From Lolium rigidum (lineage: Eukaryota; Streptophyta; Magnoliopsida; Poales; Poaceae): a DNA stretch of 64,000 nt. Where the stretch lies: positions 31,630,620 through 31,694,619 of the forward strand of contig NC_061511.1 in assembly GCF_022539505.1 (NCBI RefSeq), in the 5' to 3' direction. The notes beneath the pieces were generated by a model, which saw only the letters and a list, made by a program, of their open reading frames with translations, was not told the origin of the DNA and did not search any database. Shown here one piece after another: positions 31,085-44,557 of this stretch. How positions within the stretch are numbered: the first letter of the stretch is position 1; every line of letters starts with the position of its first letter. The translations under genes were made by a program, and so were the position numbers.

Positions 31085-33980
31085 TCTCTCCCCGCCTGTG
31101 CAAACAACTCGTCGTTGAGCTGGTAGTCGGGGTAGTGTTGGCTGAACTCCTCGCGCTTCTCCCACGTAGCCTCCTCCTCCGGAAGGCCTTCCCACTCGCA
31201 CCAACAAGTACCAAATGCCGCGACGGAGCTGAGCACGTAACACCTTCGCCGGGCTTGGAAGAAGACGACCATCGGCGATCGGCGGTAACGCTGGTGGCGC
31301 TGCCGGCTGCTCCCCACGGTAAGGCTTCAACAGACCCACATGAAAGACATCATGGATGCGGGAGCCCGCTGGCAGCTGAAGGCGATATGCAAGTGTGCCC
31401 ACGCGCTCCAAGATGGCGAAGGGGCCAGCGTAGCGAGGTCCAAGCTTGCGCCTTGCACGCGGATCAAGGGACTGGGTGGATCGATGAAGAAGGCGCAGCC
31501 ACACCCAGTCTCCCACCGCATAGGCCACCTCGCGATGATGACTGTCATAATAGTTCTTGGAGAGCTGCTGGGCCTGAACGAGACGTTGCCGCACCTCAGC
31601 AAGCATCTCGTCGCGGTCGCGGAGAAGCTCCCCCGTAGCCTCCGTCCGAGCGGTTGCTGGATCAACCGACTAGATGGGCGGTGGCGGACGACCGTAGACC
31701 ACCTCAAATGGCGTGGTACGCATGGCGGAATGGTAGGAGGTGTTGTAGCAATATTCCGCCCAAGCGAGCCAATCCACCCACGCACGAGGACGATCACCTG
31801 TAACACATCGTAAGTACATGGCAATCACCTTGTTAACCACCTCGGACTGACCGTCCATCTGAGGATGGAATGCCGTACTGAACAGGAGCTTGACGCCCGC
31901 CATCCGGAAAAGGTCACGCCAGACGTGCCCCGTGAACACCGGATCCCGATCACTGACGATCGACGCGGGGAAACCGTGGAGGGGGACGATGCCGTCAAAG
32001 AAGGCACGAGCAACGGACGCGGCGGTGTACGGGTGTCCAAGCGCGATGAAGTGGGCGTACTTGGAGAAGCGGTCGACCACCGTGAGGATGACGGACTTGC
32101 CGCCCACCTTGGGGAGGCCCTCGATGAAGTCCATGGAGATGTCGGCCCAGACCTGGGAGGGCACCTCCAGCGGCTGGAGCATCCCCGCTGGCCGCAGCAT
32201 CTCCGTCTTGTTGCGCCGGCATATTTCGCAAGAACGCACCCAATCCTGGACCAAGGCCCAATCCCCAGGGATGTAAAATTCGGCGCGGAGACGGTGAAGG
32301 GTCTTCTGGACCCCCTCATGGCCGAACGAGTGGGCCAGCAGGAGCACCTGGTGTCGAAGATCGTCGTGGTCGGGCACGAAGATCCGGCGCCCGTGCAAGA
32401 GTAGCCCTTCCGCCCAGCGCCATGGCGCCTCCAACTCGCCCACCTCCAGCTGCTGCCGCAGAAGCTAGGCGTCAGGCGCCGTCGTAGTAGCCTGGCGGAT
32501 GGTGTCGAAGAGGCCGAAGGAGGGCCCCGAACGGATGCACAACGCCATCCCCTCGGGTGCGCCGTCCTCGTCAACAGCATCGCGGCGAGAGAGAGCGTCG
32601 GCAACGGTGTTGAGGCGCCCCAGCCGATACTTATGGTGAAATCAAAGCCGAACAGCTTGCTGATCCACTGATGCTGCGGAACGGTCAAAAGCCTCTGATC
32701 CAACAAGTACTTGAGGCTGTAGTGGTCCGTTCGAATCTGGAACGAGCGCCCCCAAAGGTAGGGACGCCAATGGCGCACGGCCTGCACCAAGCAGATGAGC
32801 TCCTGCTCGTACGCCGCGAGCTTGAGGTGGCGTGCGGCGAAAGGCCTGCTGAAGTAGGCAAGCGGGCCATCGCCCTGGTGAAGCACAGCACCGAACCCCA
32901 CTCCGGAGGCGTCGCAGTCGACGATGAACGGCCGTGCGAAGTCCGGCATCTGGAGAACGGGGCCCGTCGTGAGGGCCCCCTTCAGGGCCTCGAACGCGGC
33001 GGTGGCCTCGTCATCCCAGGCGTCGCGGCGCAGAAGCCGCGTGAGATGTGTCGCGATGATGCCGAAGTCCCGGATGAATTTCTGGTAGTACCCGGCGAGA
33101 CCCAGGAAGCCGCGGAGAGCATGCGGCGAACGAGGAGGCAGCCACGCGGCGACGGCCGCCACCTTCTCGGCGTCCATGGCCACCCCCTCGGCGGAGATGA
33201 CGTGCCCGAGGTAGGCGTCCGATGTCGTCCCGAACGAGCACTTCGAGTGCTTAAGGTGAAGATGATGCGCGCGAAGCTCGTTGAAGACGATGGCGACGTG
33301 ATGTAGGTGCTCCGCCCACGAGGCGTTGTAGATCAAAATATCGTCAAAGAAAATGAGCACAAACCGACGTAAATAGGGGCGGAGTACATCGTTCATTAGG
33401 GCCTAGAATGTCGCTGGCGCGTTGGTGAGGCCAAAGGGCATCACCACGAACTCGAAGTGAGCATGATGGGTCCGGAACACCGTCTTGGCAATGTCGTCCG
33501 GGTGCATGCGCACCTGGTGATATCCCGACCGTAAGTCAAGCTTGGTGAAGAAGCGCACCCCATGGAGCTCATCGAAGAGCTCGTCGACCACCGGAATGGG
33601 GAACTTGTCCTTCAGCGTAAGCGCGTTGAGGGCGCGGTAGTCGATGCAGAAGCGCCATGTGCCATCTGCCTTGCGGACGAGCAGCACTGGCACCGAGAAC
33701 GGCGACGTAGAGATCCGGATGACACCCGCGGCGAGCATGAGGGCGCACTGTCGCTCGAGCTCGTCCTTCTGCAGCTGAGGGTAGCGGTAAGGCCGCACGG
33801 CCACCGGCGCCGTGTCCGGGGTGAGGTGGATACGGTGATCGTACACCCGGGTCGGCGGAAGGCCTTGCGACTCGTCGAACAGGTCGCCGTGCTGCTGCAG
33901 GAGGTGGGCCAACAGAGGGTGGTCGGAGTCGATGTCGGCCGTGGTGAGCTGAAGCTGCGGTGCCGGGGCGGCGCCCCCAA
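31085..33980 (-). pseudogene. Chromovirus pol, copy 2: RT, RNase H, integrase, chromodomain
   Basis: From high to low coordinates: RT (33975-33300, with [19 protein letters not shown] and LIFFDDILIYN); RNase H (VDCDASGVGFGAVLHQGDGP, AYEQELICLVQ, RTDHYSLKYLL, 32950-32690); integrase zinc finger (HSFGHEGVQKTLHRLR, CEICRRNK) and core with SMDFIEGL, VSDRDPVF and GQSEVVNK (32330-31830); a GPY/F-type module ([20 protein letters not shown], about 31420); and a C-terminal chromodomain ([17 protein letters not shown], about 31190). The chromodomain marks a chromovirus, probably Reina-like, which by family knowledge targets histone marks during insertion. The frame breaks near 33400 (TAG after PATF, shared with copy 1), 32450, 31620 and 31210. 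An Angela element splits it at 33981; the protease part is at 55259-55625. Confidence 0.92.
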
Positions 33981-35757
33981 TGTAGGGATTCGTTGCATAG
34001 AAAACAAAAAATTTCCTACCGCGAGAACGCAATCCAAGCCAAGATGCAATCTAGAAGACGGGAGCAACGAGGGGATGATCGAGACTCACCCTTGAAGATT
34101 TCCAAAGCCTATAAGAGTAGGCTCTTATTGCTGCGGTAGACGATCACTTGCCGCTTGCAAAAGCGCGTAGAAGATCTTGATCACGGTGCCACAATCGGGC
34201 AGCACCTCCGTACTCGGTCACACGTTCGGTGCTGATGAAGACGACGTCCTTCTCCCTGTTCCAGCGGGCAGCGGAAGTAGTAGCTCCTCCTTGAATCCGG
34301 TAGCACGACGGCGTGGTGGCGGTGGCGATGGAGAACTCCGGCGGAGCTTCGCTAAGCATTGCGGGAGAGGTGGAGGAGAGGGGGCGGCTAGGGTTTGGGA
34401 GAGGGGGAGGTGGCCGGCCACTATGAGGGGGTGCGGCCACAATGGCTTTGGTGTGGCCGGCCCCCTCCCCTTGCTCCTCATTATATAGGTGGAACCCCCA
34501 AGTGTTGGACTACAAGTCTTCGAATAAGACCCCAACCCAAAACCTTCCATGTGTAGGGAAACCTACCCAAGGTGGGATTCCCACCTCAAGTGGGACTCCC
34601 ACCCTTCCATGAGGGGGGGTGGCCGGCCCCCTTGGTGGAGTCCACCTTGGACTCCACCCCTCTAGGGTTGGCCAGCCATGGGAGGTGGAGTCCCTCCGGG
34701 ACTCCTCCTTCCTTAGTGATGTCTTCCGTACTTTTCTAGAACCTTCTAGAACCTTCCATAAAATCTCCGGATCATTTTCAAACTTATAAAATGACTTCCT
34801 ATATATGAATCTTATTCTTCGGACCATTCCGGAACTCCTCGTGATGTCCGGGATCCCATCCGAGACTTCGAACAATACTTCGAACTCCATTCCATATTCA
34901 AGTTCTACTATTACAACATCAAACCTTAAGTGTGTCACCCTACGGTTCACGAACTATGTGGACATGGGTGAGAACTCTCTCCGATCAATAACCAATAGCG
35001 GGATATGGAGATCCATAATGGCTCCCACATATTCAATGATGACTTTAGTGATCGAATGAACCATTCACATACGATACCAATTCCCTTTGTCACGCGATAT
35101 TTTACTTGTCCGAGGTCTGATCATCGGTATCACTCTATACCTTGTTCAACCTCGTCTCCGACAAGTACTCTTTACTCGTATCGTGGTATGTGGTCTCTTA
35201 TGAACTTATTCATATGCTTGCAAGACATTAGACGACATTCCACCGAGAGGGCCCAGAGTATATCTATCCGTCATCGGGATGGACAAATCCCACTATTGAT
35301 CCATATGCCTCAACTCATACTTTCCGGGTACTTAATCCCACCTTTATAACCACCCATTTACGCAGTGGCGTTTGATGTAATCAAAGTACCTTTCCGGTAT
35401 AAGTGATTTACATGATCTCATGGTCATAAGGACTAGGTAACTATGTATCGAAAGCTTATAGCAAATAACTTAATGACGTGATCTTATGCTACGCTTAATT
35501 GGGTGTGTCCATCACATCATTCATACAATGATATAACCTTGCTATTAATAACATCCAATGTTCATGATTATGAAACTAATCATCCATTAATCAACAAGCT
35601 AGTTAAGAGGCATACTAGGGACTCTTTGTTGTTTACATATCACACATCTATCAATGTTTCAGTTAATACAATTATAGCATGGTATATAAACATTTATCAT
35701 AAACATAAAGATATATAATAACCACTTTATTATTGCCTCTTGGGCATATCTCCAACA
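33981..35757 (-). repeat. Angela 3' LTR, copy 2
   Basis: 1,777 bp, TGT...ACA ends, with the polypurine tract at 35758-35770. It keeps the empty AAGAC site (34526-34530) that is filled by the solo LTR in copy 1. Confidence 0.94.
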
Positions 35758-35799
35758 GTCTCCCACTTGCACTAGAGTCAATAATCTAGATTACATTGT

Positions 35800-38700
35800 A
35801 AGGTACCTAACACCCATGGCATTCTGGTGTTGGTCATGCTTTGCCCTAGGGAGAGCTTTAGTCAATGGATCTGCTACATTCAGATCAGTGTGTACTTTGC
35901 AAATCTTTACTTCTCCATCTTCGATGTACTAGCGAATCGAGTGATAACGCAGCTTGATATGCTTCAGCCTCTTGTGTGACCTTGGTTCTTGTGCATTGGC
36001 GATGGCACCCATGTTGTCACAGTAGATGACTAGTGGGTCCAATGCACTAGGAACCACACCGAGCTCTACAACGAACCTCTTCATCCATACCGCTTCTGAT
36101 GAAGCCTCTGAAGCTGCTATGTACTCTGATTCTGTTGAAGACTTTGCCACCGTGCACTGCTTCGAGCTTGCCTAGCTTACTGCAGCACCATTCAATATAA
36201 ACACGTACCCGGATCGTGACTTAGAGTCATCGGGATCGTTGTTCCAACTTGCATCGGTGTAACTTGTTACAACGAGCTCTTGGTCACCTCCATAACAAAG
36301 ATACATATCCTTAGTTCTTTTCAAGTACTTCAGGATATTCTTGACCGCTGTCCAGTGTTCCATTCCTGGATCACTTTGATATCCGCTAGTCAAACTAACA
36401 GCATGTGCTATATCCGGTCTAGTACATAGCATGGCATACATGATAGAGCCTACTGCCGAGGCATAGGGGATCTGACTCATCCTTTCTCTTTCTTCTGCCG
36501 TAGCCGGTCCTTGAGTCTTACTCAAGACCTTGCCTCGGTAACATAGGTAAGAACCCTTTCTTACTTTCGTCCATTCTAAACTTCTTTAGAATCTTGTCCA
36601 GGTATGTACTCGTGATAGCCCTATTAGGCATCTTGATCTATCTCTATAAATCTTGATGCCTAATATATACGATGCTTCACCAAGGTCTTTCATTGAAAAA
36701 CTATTATTCAAATAACCTTTTACACTGCTTAACAGTTCTATATCATTCCCAATTAATAATATGTCATCCACATATAATATCAGGAATGCTACAGAGCTCC
36801 CACTCACTTTCTTGTAAATACAGGCCTCTCCATGACACTGTATAAACCCGAATTCTTTGATCACTTTATCAAAGCATCGGTTCCAACTTCTCGATGCTTG
36901 CTTCAGTCCATAAATTGAACGCTGAAGTTTGCATACTTTGTCAGCATTTTTAGGATCGACAAAACCTTTGGGTTGTACCATATACAACTCTTCCTCAATG
37001 TCTCCATTAAGGAACGCTGTTTTGACATCCATCTGCCAAATCTCATAATCGAAAAATGCAGCTATTGCTAACAAAATTCTCACAGATTTTAGCTTCGCTA
37101 TGGGTGAGAAAGTCTCATCGTAGTCAACTCCTTGAATTTGTCGGAAACCCTTTGCGACAAGTCGAGCTTTATAGACAGTAATATTACCATCAAGCATATG
37201 TTTTTCTCTTGAAGATCCATTTATTCTCGACTGACCTTTCGGCTATCAGGTAAGTCTACCAAAGTCCACACTTTGTTATCATACATGGATCCCATTTCGG
37301 ATTTCATGGCTTCTTGTCATTTGTTGGAATCTGGGCTCATCATCACTTCTTCATACGTCGCAGGGTCTTCATCATTGTTGTCCACAATCATGACATTTAG
37401 ACAAGGATCATACCAATCAGGAGTGGCACGTTCCCTTGTCGATCTGCGAGGTTCAGTAGTTTCCTCGTTCAAAGTTTCATGATCATTATCATTAGCTTCC
37501 TCTGTTGTTGGTGCAGGCGGTACGGGAACAACTACCGGTACTGCGCTACTCTGATCAACGAGTAAAGATTCATCAATCTCATCGAGTTCTACTTTTCTTC
37601 CAGTCACTTCTTTAGTGAGAAATTCTTTCTCAAGAAAGGTTCCGTTCTTAGCAATAAAGATTTTGCCTTCGGATCTGTGATAGAAAGTGTACCCTATAGT
37701 TTCCTTAGGGTATCCTATGAAGACACATTTCTCCGCTTTGGGTTCTAGCTTGTCCGGTTGTAACTTCTTTACATAGGCTTCGCAACCCCAAACTTTAAGG
37801 AACGACAGCTTAGGTTTCTTATTAAACCATAATTCATACGGTGTCGTTTCAAGTGATTCAAGTAATCCATCAGTATGGAGTTTCTTCATGCGTTTCACTC
37901 CAATATGACCAAGACGACAATGCCACATATAAGTAGAATTATCATTCAATTTAATTCGCTTAGCATCAATGTTATGTATATGTGTATCACTACTATCGAG
38001 ATCAATAAGCCATTCTTTTCAGGTGCTCGACCATAAAAGATATTATTCATAAAAATAGAACAACCATTATTCTCAGACTTGAATGAATAACCGTCTTGCA
38101 TTAAAAAAGATCCAGATATAATGTTCATGCTCAACGCGGGTACAAAATAACAATTATTTAGGCTTAAAACTAATCCCGAAGGTAGATGTAGAGGAAGTGT
38201 GCCGGCAGCGATCACATCGACTTTGGATCCGTTTCCAACGCGCATCGTCACTTCATCTTTCAGTAGTCTTCGTTTATTCTTTAGCTCCTGTTTCGAGTTA
38301 CAAATATGAGCAACCGAACCAGTATCAAATACCCAGGTACTAGTACGAGAACCAGTGAGATAAACATCTATAACATGTATATCAGATATACCTTCTTTCT
38401 TCTTCTTGACAAGGCCGCTCTTCAGATCAGCCAGATACTTGGAGGAATTACGCTTCCAGTGTCCCTTCTCCTTGCAGTAATAGCACTCAGCATCAGGCTT
38501 AGGGCCGTTCTTAGGTTTCATAGGAGGCGTGGCAGCTTTCTTGTCACCCTTCTTGAATTTTCCCTTAGACTTGCCCTGTTTCTTGAAACTGGTGGTCTTG
38601 TTAACCATCAACACTTGGTGCTCTTTCTTGATCTCAATCTCAGCAGCTTTTAGCATGACAAAGAGTTTAGGTAACTCTTTGTTCATGTTCTGCATATTGT
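35800..38700 (-). pseudogene. Angela pol, copy 2, with integrase core deleted
   Basis: RNase H (35929-36525), RT with YVDDILLIGND (36586-37197), remnants of integrase (37317-37949), and protease plus zinc knuckle inside the frame 37946-39247. Relative to copy 1, 540 bp (copy 1 positions 7120-7659) is missing at about 37852. The deletion joins at a TCAA microhomology, is in frame, and removes all three DDE residues of the integrase together with part of the zinc region. The last cysteine of the zinc knuckle is also changed (KRNS for KRNC). The element cannot integrate by itself. Confidence 0.92.
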
Positions 38701-39226
38701 AGTTCATCACAAAGTTCTTGTAACTAGGTGGCAGTGATTGAAGGACACGATTAATCCCCAGTCTGTTAGGAATCACTATTCCCAAACCACTGAGTTTCTT
38801 CGCATGCCCGGTCATAACGAGCATGTGCTCACTAACGGAGCTGCCTTCTTCCATCATGCAGCTGAAGAAGTGTTTCGATGCCTCATAGCATTCCACGGCC
38901 GGATGAGTTTCAAATATAGCTTTCAGCTCATTGACCAACTCATGAGGATCGTGGTGCTCAAAACGTTTTTGAAGATCGGCTTCCAGACTGCATAGGATGG
39001 CACACTGAACTCGAGAGTACCGAGCTTTCCGAGTAGCGTAAACATTCTTTACTTCATCGGTTTCAGTTTCTGCAGGAGGGTCACCTAGCGGTGCATCAAG
39101 CACATATTGCAGATTTCCGCCAGCGAGGAAGATCCTCACATGACGGAACCAGTCGGTGAAGTTGCTACCGTTGCTCTTAAGCTTTTCTTTCTCTAGGAAC
39201 TGGTTAAAATTGATTGGGGACGCCAT
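38701..39226 (-). pseudogene. Angela gag, copy 2 (N-terminal portion of an open gag-PR frame)
   Basis: Starts at the ATG 39224-39226 (MASPINFNQFLEKEKLKSN). Unlike copy 1 the frame is open through gag, the zinc knuckle and protease down to 37946, which supports the single gag-pol frame of this family. It is called a pseudogene because the downstream pol is broken. Confidence 0.88.
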
Positions 39227-39899
39227 ATCTACAACATATATTTGCAATAGTTTAGACTAAGTTTATGACAAATTTAGTTCAAATTTTAATTCAACATAAT
39301 TAAAAATCTAGGTGAACTCCCACTCAAAACAATATCCCTCGAATTGTCTTAGTGATCACACGAACCAAATCCATCACACCTAAGTCCGATCATCACGAGA
39401 CAAGATGTAGTTTCAATGGCGAACATTCAAAGTGTTCATCATATCAATCATATAATTCATGCTCTACCTTTCGGTATCACGTGTTCAGAGACCATGTCTG
39501 TACATGCTAGGCTCGTCAAGGCCACCTTAGTATCCGCATGTGCAAAGCTGGCTTGCACCCGTTGTATGCACTTGTTGATTCTATCACACCCGATCATCAC
39601 GAGATGCTTCGAAACGACAAGTCTTGGCAACGGTGCTACTAAGGATGAACACTTTATTATCTTGATATTTTAGTGAGGGATCATCTTATAATGCTACCGT
39701 CGCGATCTAAGCAAAATAAGATGCATAAAAGGATTAACATCACATGCGGTTCATATCCGATATGATATGGCCCTTTTGTCTTTGCGCCTTTGATCTTCAT
39801 CTTCAAAGCACGGACATGATCTCCATCATCAACGGGCATGATCTCCATCATCATCAGCGTAGCGTCAAGGTCCATGGCGCCGTCTTCATGGTTGTTCAC

Positions 39900-40284
39900 T
39901 GACAAGGTATTAACTTGTCAATGCCTATGGATTGTAGGCTAGGGTTTAATTGGAAGTAGAGGGCAAGTAGATCTCGAAGGTTTCAGCCGAAAAGTACTCG
40001 ACGATTAAGAAAACTAGGGTTTGTAAACAATGATTCGATGATTTCCGCGTCCCTCGACTCCCCCTTATATAGGAGGCGGAGCCGAGGGATTCGTGATGTA
40101 CAAGTTACAAAGTCCGGGAAGGTTTCTAACTCATCCCGTAAAATTACAAATAAGACTTTCTATTACAACTCTAGCTTTCCTTAATAATATCTTGGGCTTC
40201 CGAATCTTCTTATTCTTCGGGTAGTGGGCCTTCAGTAAACCCCGGGTACTATCTTCGGCAGGCCCATTTGGGATGCCTATGTCA
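39900..40284 (-). repeat. Tat 3' LTR, copy 2
   Basis: 385 bp, nearly identical to 52593-52977, TGACAAGG to CCTATGTCA on the plus strand. The polypurine tract (minus-strand CTCGGGGGCTAC) abuts it at 40285-40296. Confidence 0.93.
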
Positions 40285-41530
40285 GTAGCCCCCGAGATTT
40301 TGCTTGAATCGTAGGGTCAAGGAAAATCTCGACCGTTTATTTTTATTCGACAGCTTCGACTTTTCTATATTTCTTCTCATAAACATCTATATTGTACAGG
40401 GATAATGGTAGTTGGGGCTAGTTCATCTGACGGATCAGGTACTAGTTAACTGCTCTAGTGGCAATCCGCAAAAACCTACTTCAAGATCACGTCCCTGGAC
40501 ATGACCTCGGGATACCGGTGTAAACTTCGACAAGTGCCGCTTAAGGTCTTACCATTCTGTCGAGTCCCATTAAAATTTATCGAGTACCTAACGCGTCTGT
40601 TAGGATTTTTCTTCGTATCTGTTGATACGGATAAAAGTAGCAGAGCGCAGTCTTCGGCGATGCCACGCCCAGCAGAACGGATCTGGGGTCTTACCTTCGC
40701 AAATTTGCGGCATTCAGAAATTGATCGCAACTTTGGCGTTCTGAGAATATATTGTCGAGTGCTTTTTCGGCTGTTGGAATGGCACATTTTATCGAGTCAA
40801 AGATGACTTATATTGCCCTCCCGATGGGAGTATATGTAGAGTTGATTATAACTCGAAATATACTCTTTTGCTCTTCTATCTTTCTTTTTCTCTTTCTTTC
40901 TTTCTTTTTTATAATTTCATCGGGCACGCGAGCAGCGTTCCCGATGGGAGTAGCCCCCGAGGCTACAGCCAAGGACTTGTACTTGGGTGTAGGCTCCACG
41001 CCTTATGCCGCTATATTTTCTTTTATCTCCCGAAGTTTTATAATTTCTCGGGTGCGCGAACAGCGCTCCCGATGGGAGTAGCCCCCGAGGCTATGAACAA
41101 ATATTTGTATTTGGTCATAGGCTCACGCCATTTCTATCTTGTCCTTCTGGATCTTTTCCTTTTTTCCAAAGTAGCCCCCGAGCATTTGATCAAAAACTTG
41201 TATTTGATCAAAGGCTCAGCATTATTTTTCCGCGTCGCCTTTTATGAAGCTGTTGAGTCGAATTTTTCTTCTGCCAAGGTGACGTTGTTGCTGACGATAG
41301 CCACGATTGCTTGTCAGAAATTTGCGACAAGTCTTTTCTCGCTGCCATGCGGGCCCAATTGATCCACTATCTTGACACGTCGTGCAAGTGGGGGACACAC
41401 GTCCTCCGCTTTTTCTGGCGCACGCACCGTAACTTCCCCAATGTTGAATTACTTTTTTACCCTTGTTGTTACGTGGCTATCATCTGTCACACATTTTCCT
41501 TATCCAACGGTCCGCCGCTTCAGCGCACCT
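40285..41530 (-). other. Tat polypurine tract and 3' spacer with reiterated tracts, copy 2
   Basis: AGCCCCCGAG occurs at 40287, 40952, 41080 and 41173 here and at 45647, 45751 and 45957 in the spacer beyond the antisense block, seven times in all. The first, next to the LTR, is the functional polypurine tract by position. No gene is seen. Confidence 0.8.
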
Positions 41531-41539
41531 CTATATAAG
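41531..41539 (+). promoter_or_regulatory. TATA box of the Tat antisense gene, copy 2
   Basis: CTATATAAG, 128 bp before the ATG at 41667, in the same context as in copy 1. Confidence 0.7.
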
Positions 41540-41666
41540 GTCTTCTTCTTCCTCCTCGAGCACCTCCGCTCGCGCCGTCCTCCTGCTCCCATCTGCAAAT
41601 TTCCTCCTGCGATCCACAGCCACCTAAGCTCCTCGCCTCCAAGCTGCAAACCCTGCGCCATTGTTG

Positions 41667-44373
41667 ATGCCACCTCGTCGATTGACAAGGCACAGTACGC
41701 CGGAGTCCTCCATGGCCGCCGTGGATCTTGGAGCGGCGGAGTGGGAAAGATCGAAGATTTCCACTCAAGACATCAACATGCTCAAGAAGCTGGGGATCAG
41801 CAAGAAACCCAAGGCACTGTGCTTCCCCAGTGAGGAAAGCTACCCAACCCCTCCAATGGGGTATCGGGTAAGTTTTGTCGACCACCTCATCCGCGGTCTT
41901 TCCGCCCCCATTCATCCTTTTCTTCGTGGACTTCTTTTTATCTACGGTCTGCAACTCCACCACCTCACGCCAAATTCAATCCTCCATATCTCCATTTTCA
42001 TCACTTTGTGCGAGGCCTTCCTTGGCGTCCAGCCTAACTGGGCGCTATGGAAGCGCATTTTCTTCTGCCGCCGTAATGGCTCGCCCAATGTCGCCTATAA
42101 TATAGGCGGCATTATAATTTCTGTTCGGCCCACTGTCGACTACTTCGACGTCAAGCTTCCTGACTCAGTTCAAGGATGGCGCAAGAAGTGGTTGTACATT
42201 CAGGAGGAGAACCATGGATGTGCGGAGGACAACATCCCTCCTTTTGATGGCGCCGAGAAAATCTTTCGCCGCCGCTCCTGGGACGCGGAGGCCACCGAAG
42301 AAGAAAGGGCATCGACAGAAACCTTGATGGCTCGTATCCACGAGTTGCAAAATACTCGCGGCAAAGAGTTATCGGGTGTCCAAATCACTGCATACTTTCT
42401 TAGGACTAGAGTGCAGCCGCTTCAGAGCTCGCAAATATCCTCTCCGGAAATATGCCGGCGACAAGGACGTAGATCGGCTGTCGGTGAATTTGGAGGTCAA
42501 GGATTTAGAAAAACTTGTCCGAAAAATTTCATCTCTCAACAGAAAAAGATGCTATCCCTTCTTCTTGCCGTGTGACACCATTCAGCGCCGCCAATCCACT
42601 TCCCAAGGTAATCTTTGTCTATTGTCTTGTTGTTGCTTTGCTAACTTTTTTGTAACTTCTTTTCTGACATCTCTCCCTGTTTTATTTTGCACGTAATCAT
42701 CCGGACCTTGTCTCGCTTCCTCCTCTTCCCGAAGGTGGAGAAGTCGAAGAAAGGGCCATTGTCATCGATGACAATCAAGAAGCTCCGTCTTTTGTGAATG
42801 AACCCGTGGATTCTCGAAAATCTGCGGGATCTTCCGAAGGCACTGCGTCGGCACTATCTCCTCCTCCCGCTGTTTCTCCAAAAGGCAAAAGGAAGAGGAA
42901 TGACGTCGAAGATACCGGCACTTCCAAAGCCGAAGAAGTTGATCCTTCACGTCAGAAGGCAACTTATGATCCTTATCTTGAATCCCTCGTCAGCTCGTAA
43001 GTCATTTTTATTTCTCCTTATTTCTGTACTCGAAATTTTTGTCTTATCTTGCTTTTTATGCTGTCGATTTTTAATCACAGCGATGATGAGGAAGAAGTAC
43101 CAACTTTTGACGTGGCTCCTCGGACGAGCACGTCACATACTTTACTTGTCTCGGATACGCCAGTTGAAGGAGAAGAATCCTCGCCTCCTCAACAAAACGT
43201 CGTCACCACTACTCCGCCTTCAAGCCCCCTTGCTCCTTCACCAAAAAGGACAAGGATTGAAACGATCATTGAGCCTGCCCCTCAATTGGGTAGCTTTTCT
43301 ACTCCGCTCTTGGATGATGTAAGTTTTTTAATTTTCTTGCCAGTATCTATATTTCCTCTATTTGCTTTTTTACGTCTTCATTCTTTTTCCATACCGATGT
43401 TTCTCTTTCTTTGTTCTTCTTTGACAGCCCATGATCAAAGAGCTTATTCGCATCGGATCCCAATTTATTAGGTACCGTGAGTATGCCAGCAGAACTGAAG
43501 GTAATAACTTTTTTGCTGTCGTTGTTTCTGACTTCTTGCTCCTGTTTTTTGTCGCAATTTTGACCTTTCTTTTCTATTTCGACAGAGAAACTTGCAGAGG
43601 CCAACAAGCTTGCCGACACTCTTGCTCAAAAACTGGAGCAAAGTGAAGCGGCCCGCAAGAAAGCTGAACTTGTTGCTAGCGAAGCCAAAGCAGAGGCTAA
43701 TGAAGCCAAGGCAAAAGCTGCTAGTGTCGAGGAACTGCAGAAGAGACTTGAGGATACTGAAACTGCTTTAAACGAGCACAAAGCCGCACAGGCTACTCGT
43801 GAAAAGGGGATCCTCAAGCGCCTGAATTCGCAAAATCAGCGCTTCCAAGGTAATTTTATCGATCCCTTCTATTTTTTATAGGACCTGCTTTTTCTTGCTT
43901 TTGACCAACGTTTATTTCCTGTGGCAGGCCAAACAAACCAAGAGTTTGATCTGGAGAATCCCGACAATGATCCTCTCCTTGACGCACTTTCTTATCTGGA
44001 GTTTCATGGATCCGAAATTCGTGAAGGCGTGGTGAATGCTGACGCAGGATTGTCGAAGCTATTCCCCTACTTCTTCCCGAAGAAAGAGGAGCCCAAGACT
44101 TTCCTTGCCCTTGCCCAGAGCTTCAATCCATCAGAGGACCTTGGGCTGAAAATGCGCCAGGAGAACATGAAGATTGCTGTCGAGAGCACTGTTGCCTTGG
44201 TCGCTGACAGCCAACAAACTGTTGACTGGATGAAGGTTGGCGACACCGAGCAGATAGAGCAAACAAAATGGCGGTCTTTGATCAAGGCAGCCAAGCCCAA
44301 TACGAAGAAAATTCTGGCCTATCTCGGGATTAAGCCATCTTCAACTCCTAGCTCATCGAGGCCGGAGGTCTAG
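41667..44373 (+). pseudogene. Tat antisense gene, copy 2 (Transposase_28-like domain plus coiled coil)
   Basis: Same six-exon plan as copy 1. Exon 1 (41667-42607) is open from MPPRRLTRHSTPESSM through the conserved domain (LTPNSILHISIFITLCEAF) to about 42420, where GAGCTCG replaces GCTCG and shifts the frame. The intron 1 acceptor reads CATCCGGACC here but CATCCAGTACC in copy 1, so the AG is lost in one copy only, another CAG-type difference. Exon 3 is open here (DDEEEVPTFDVAPRTSTSHT) where copy 1 is shifted. Between them the two copies support one intact ancestral coding sequence ending at the TAG 44371-44373. The molecular role is unknown. Confidence 0.75.
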
Positions 44374-44557
44374 TTGCATGCCTCTTTGTTTTTTGCTTTC
44401 TCTGTCTCTTTTGCCCTTGTCGCCAATTTAGCTGTGGCGACAATTATCCTGGTAGTCCTTTTGGAGAAACTTCTTTTGTAATGTCTATGTAAATTTTTCT
44501 AGAAATTAATGAAATTCCTTCTAGCACTATCATTGATCCTGGCGCTTTCTTTTCCAG

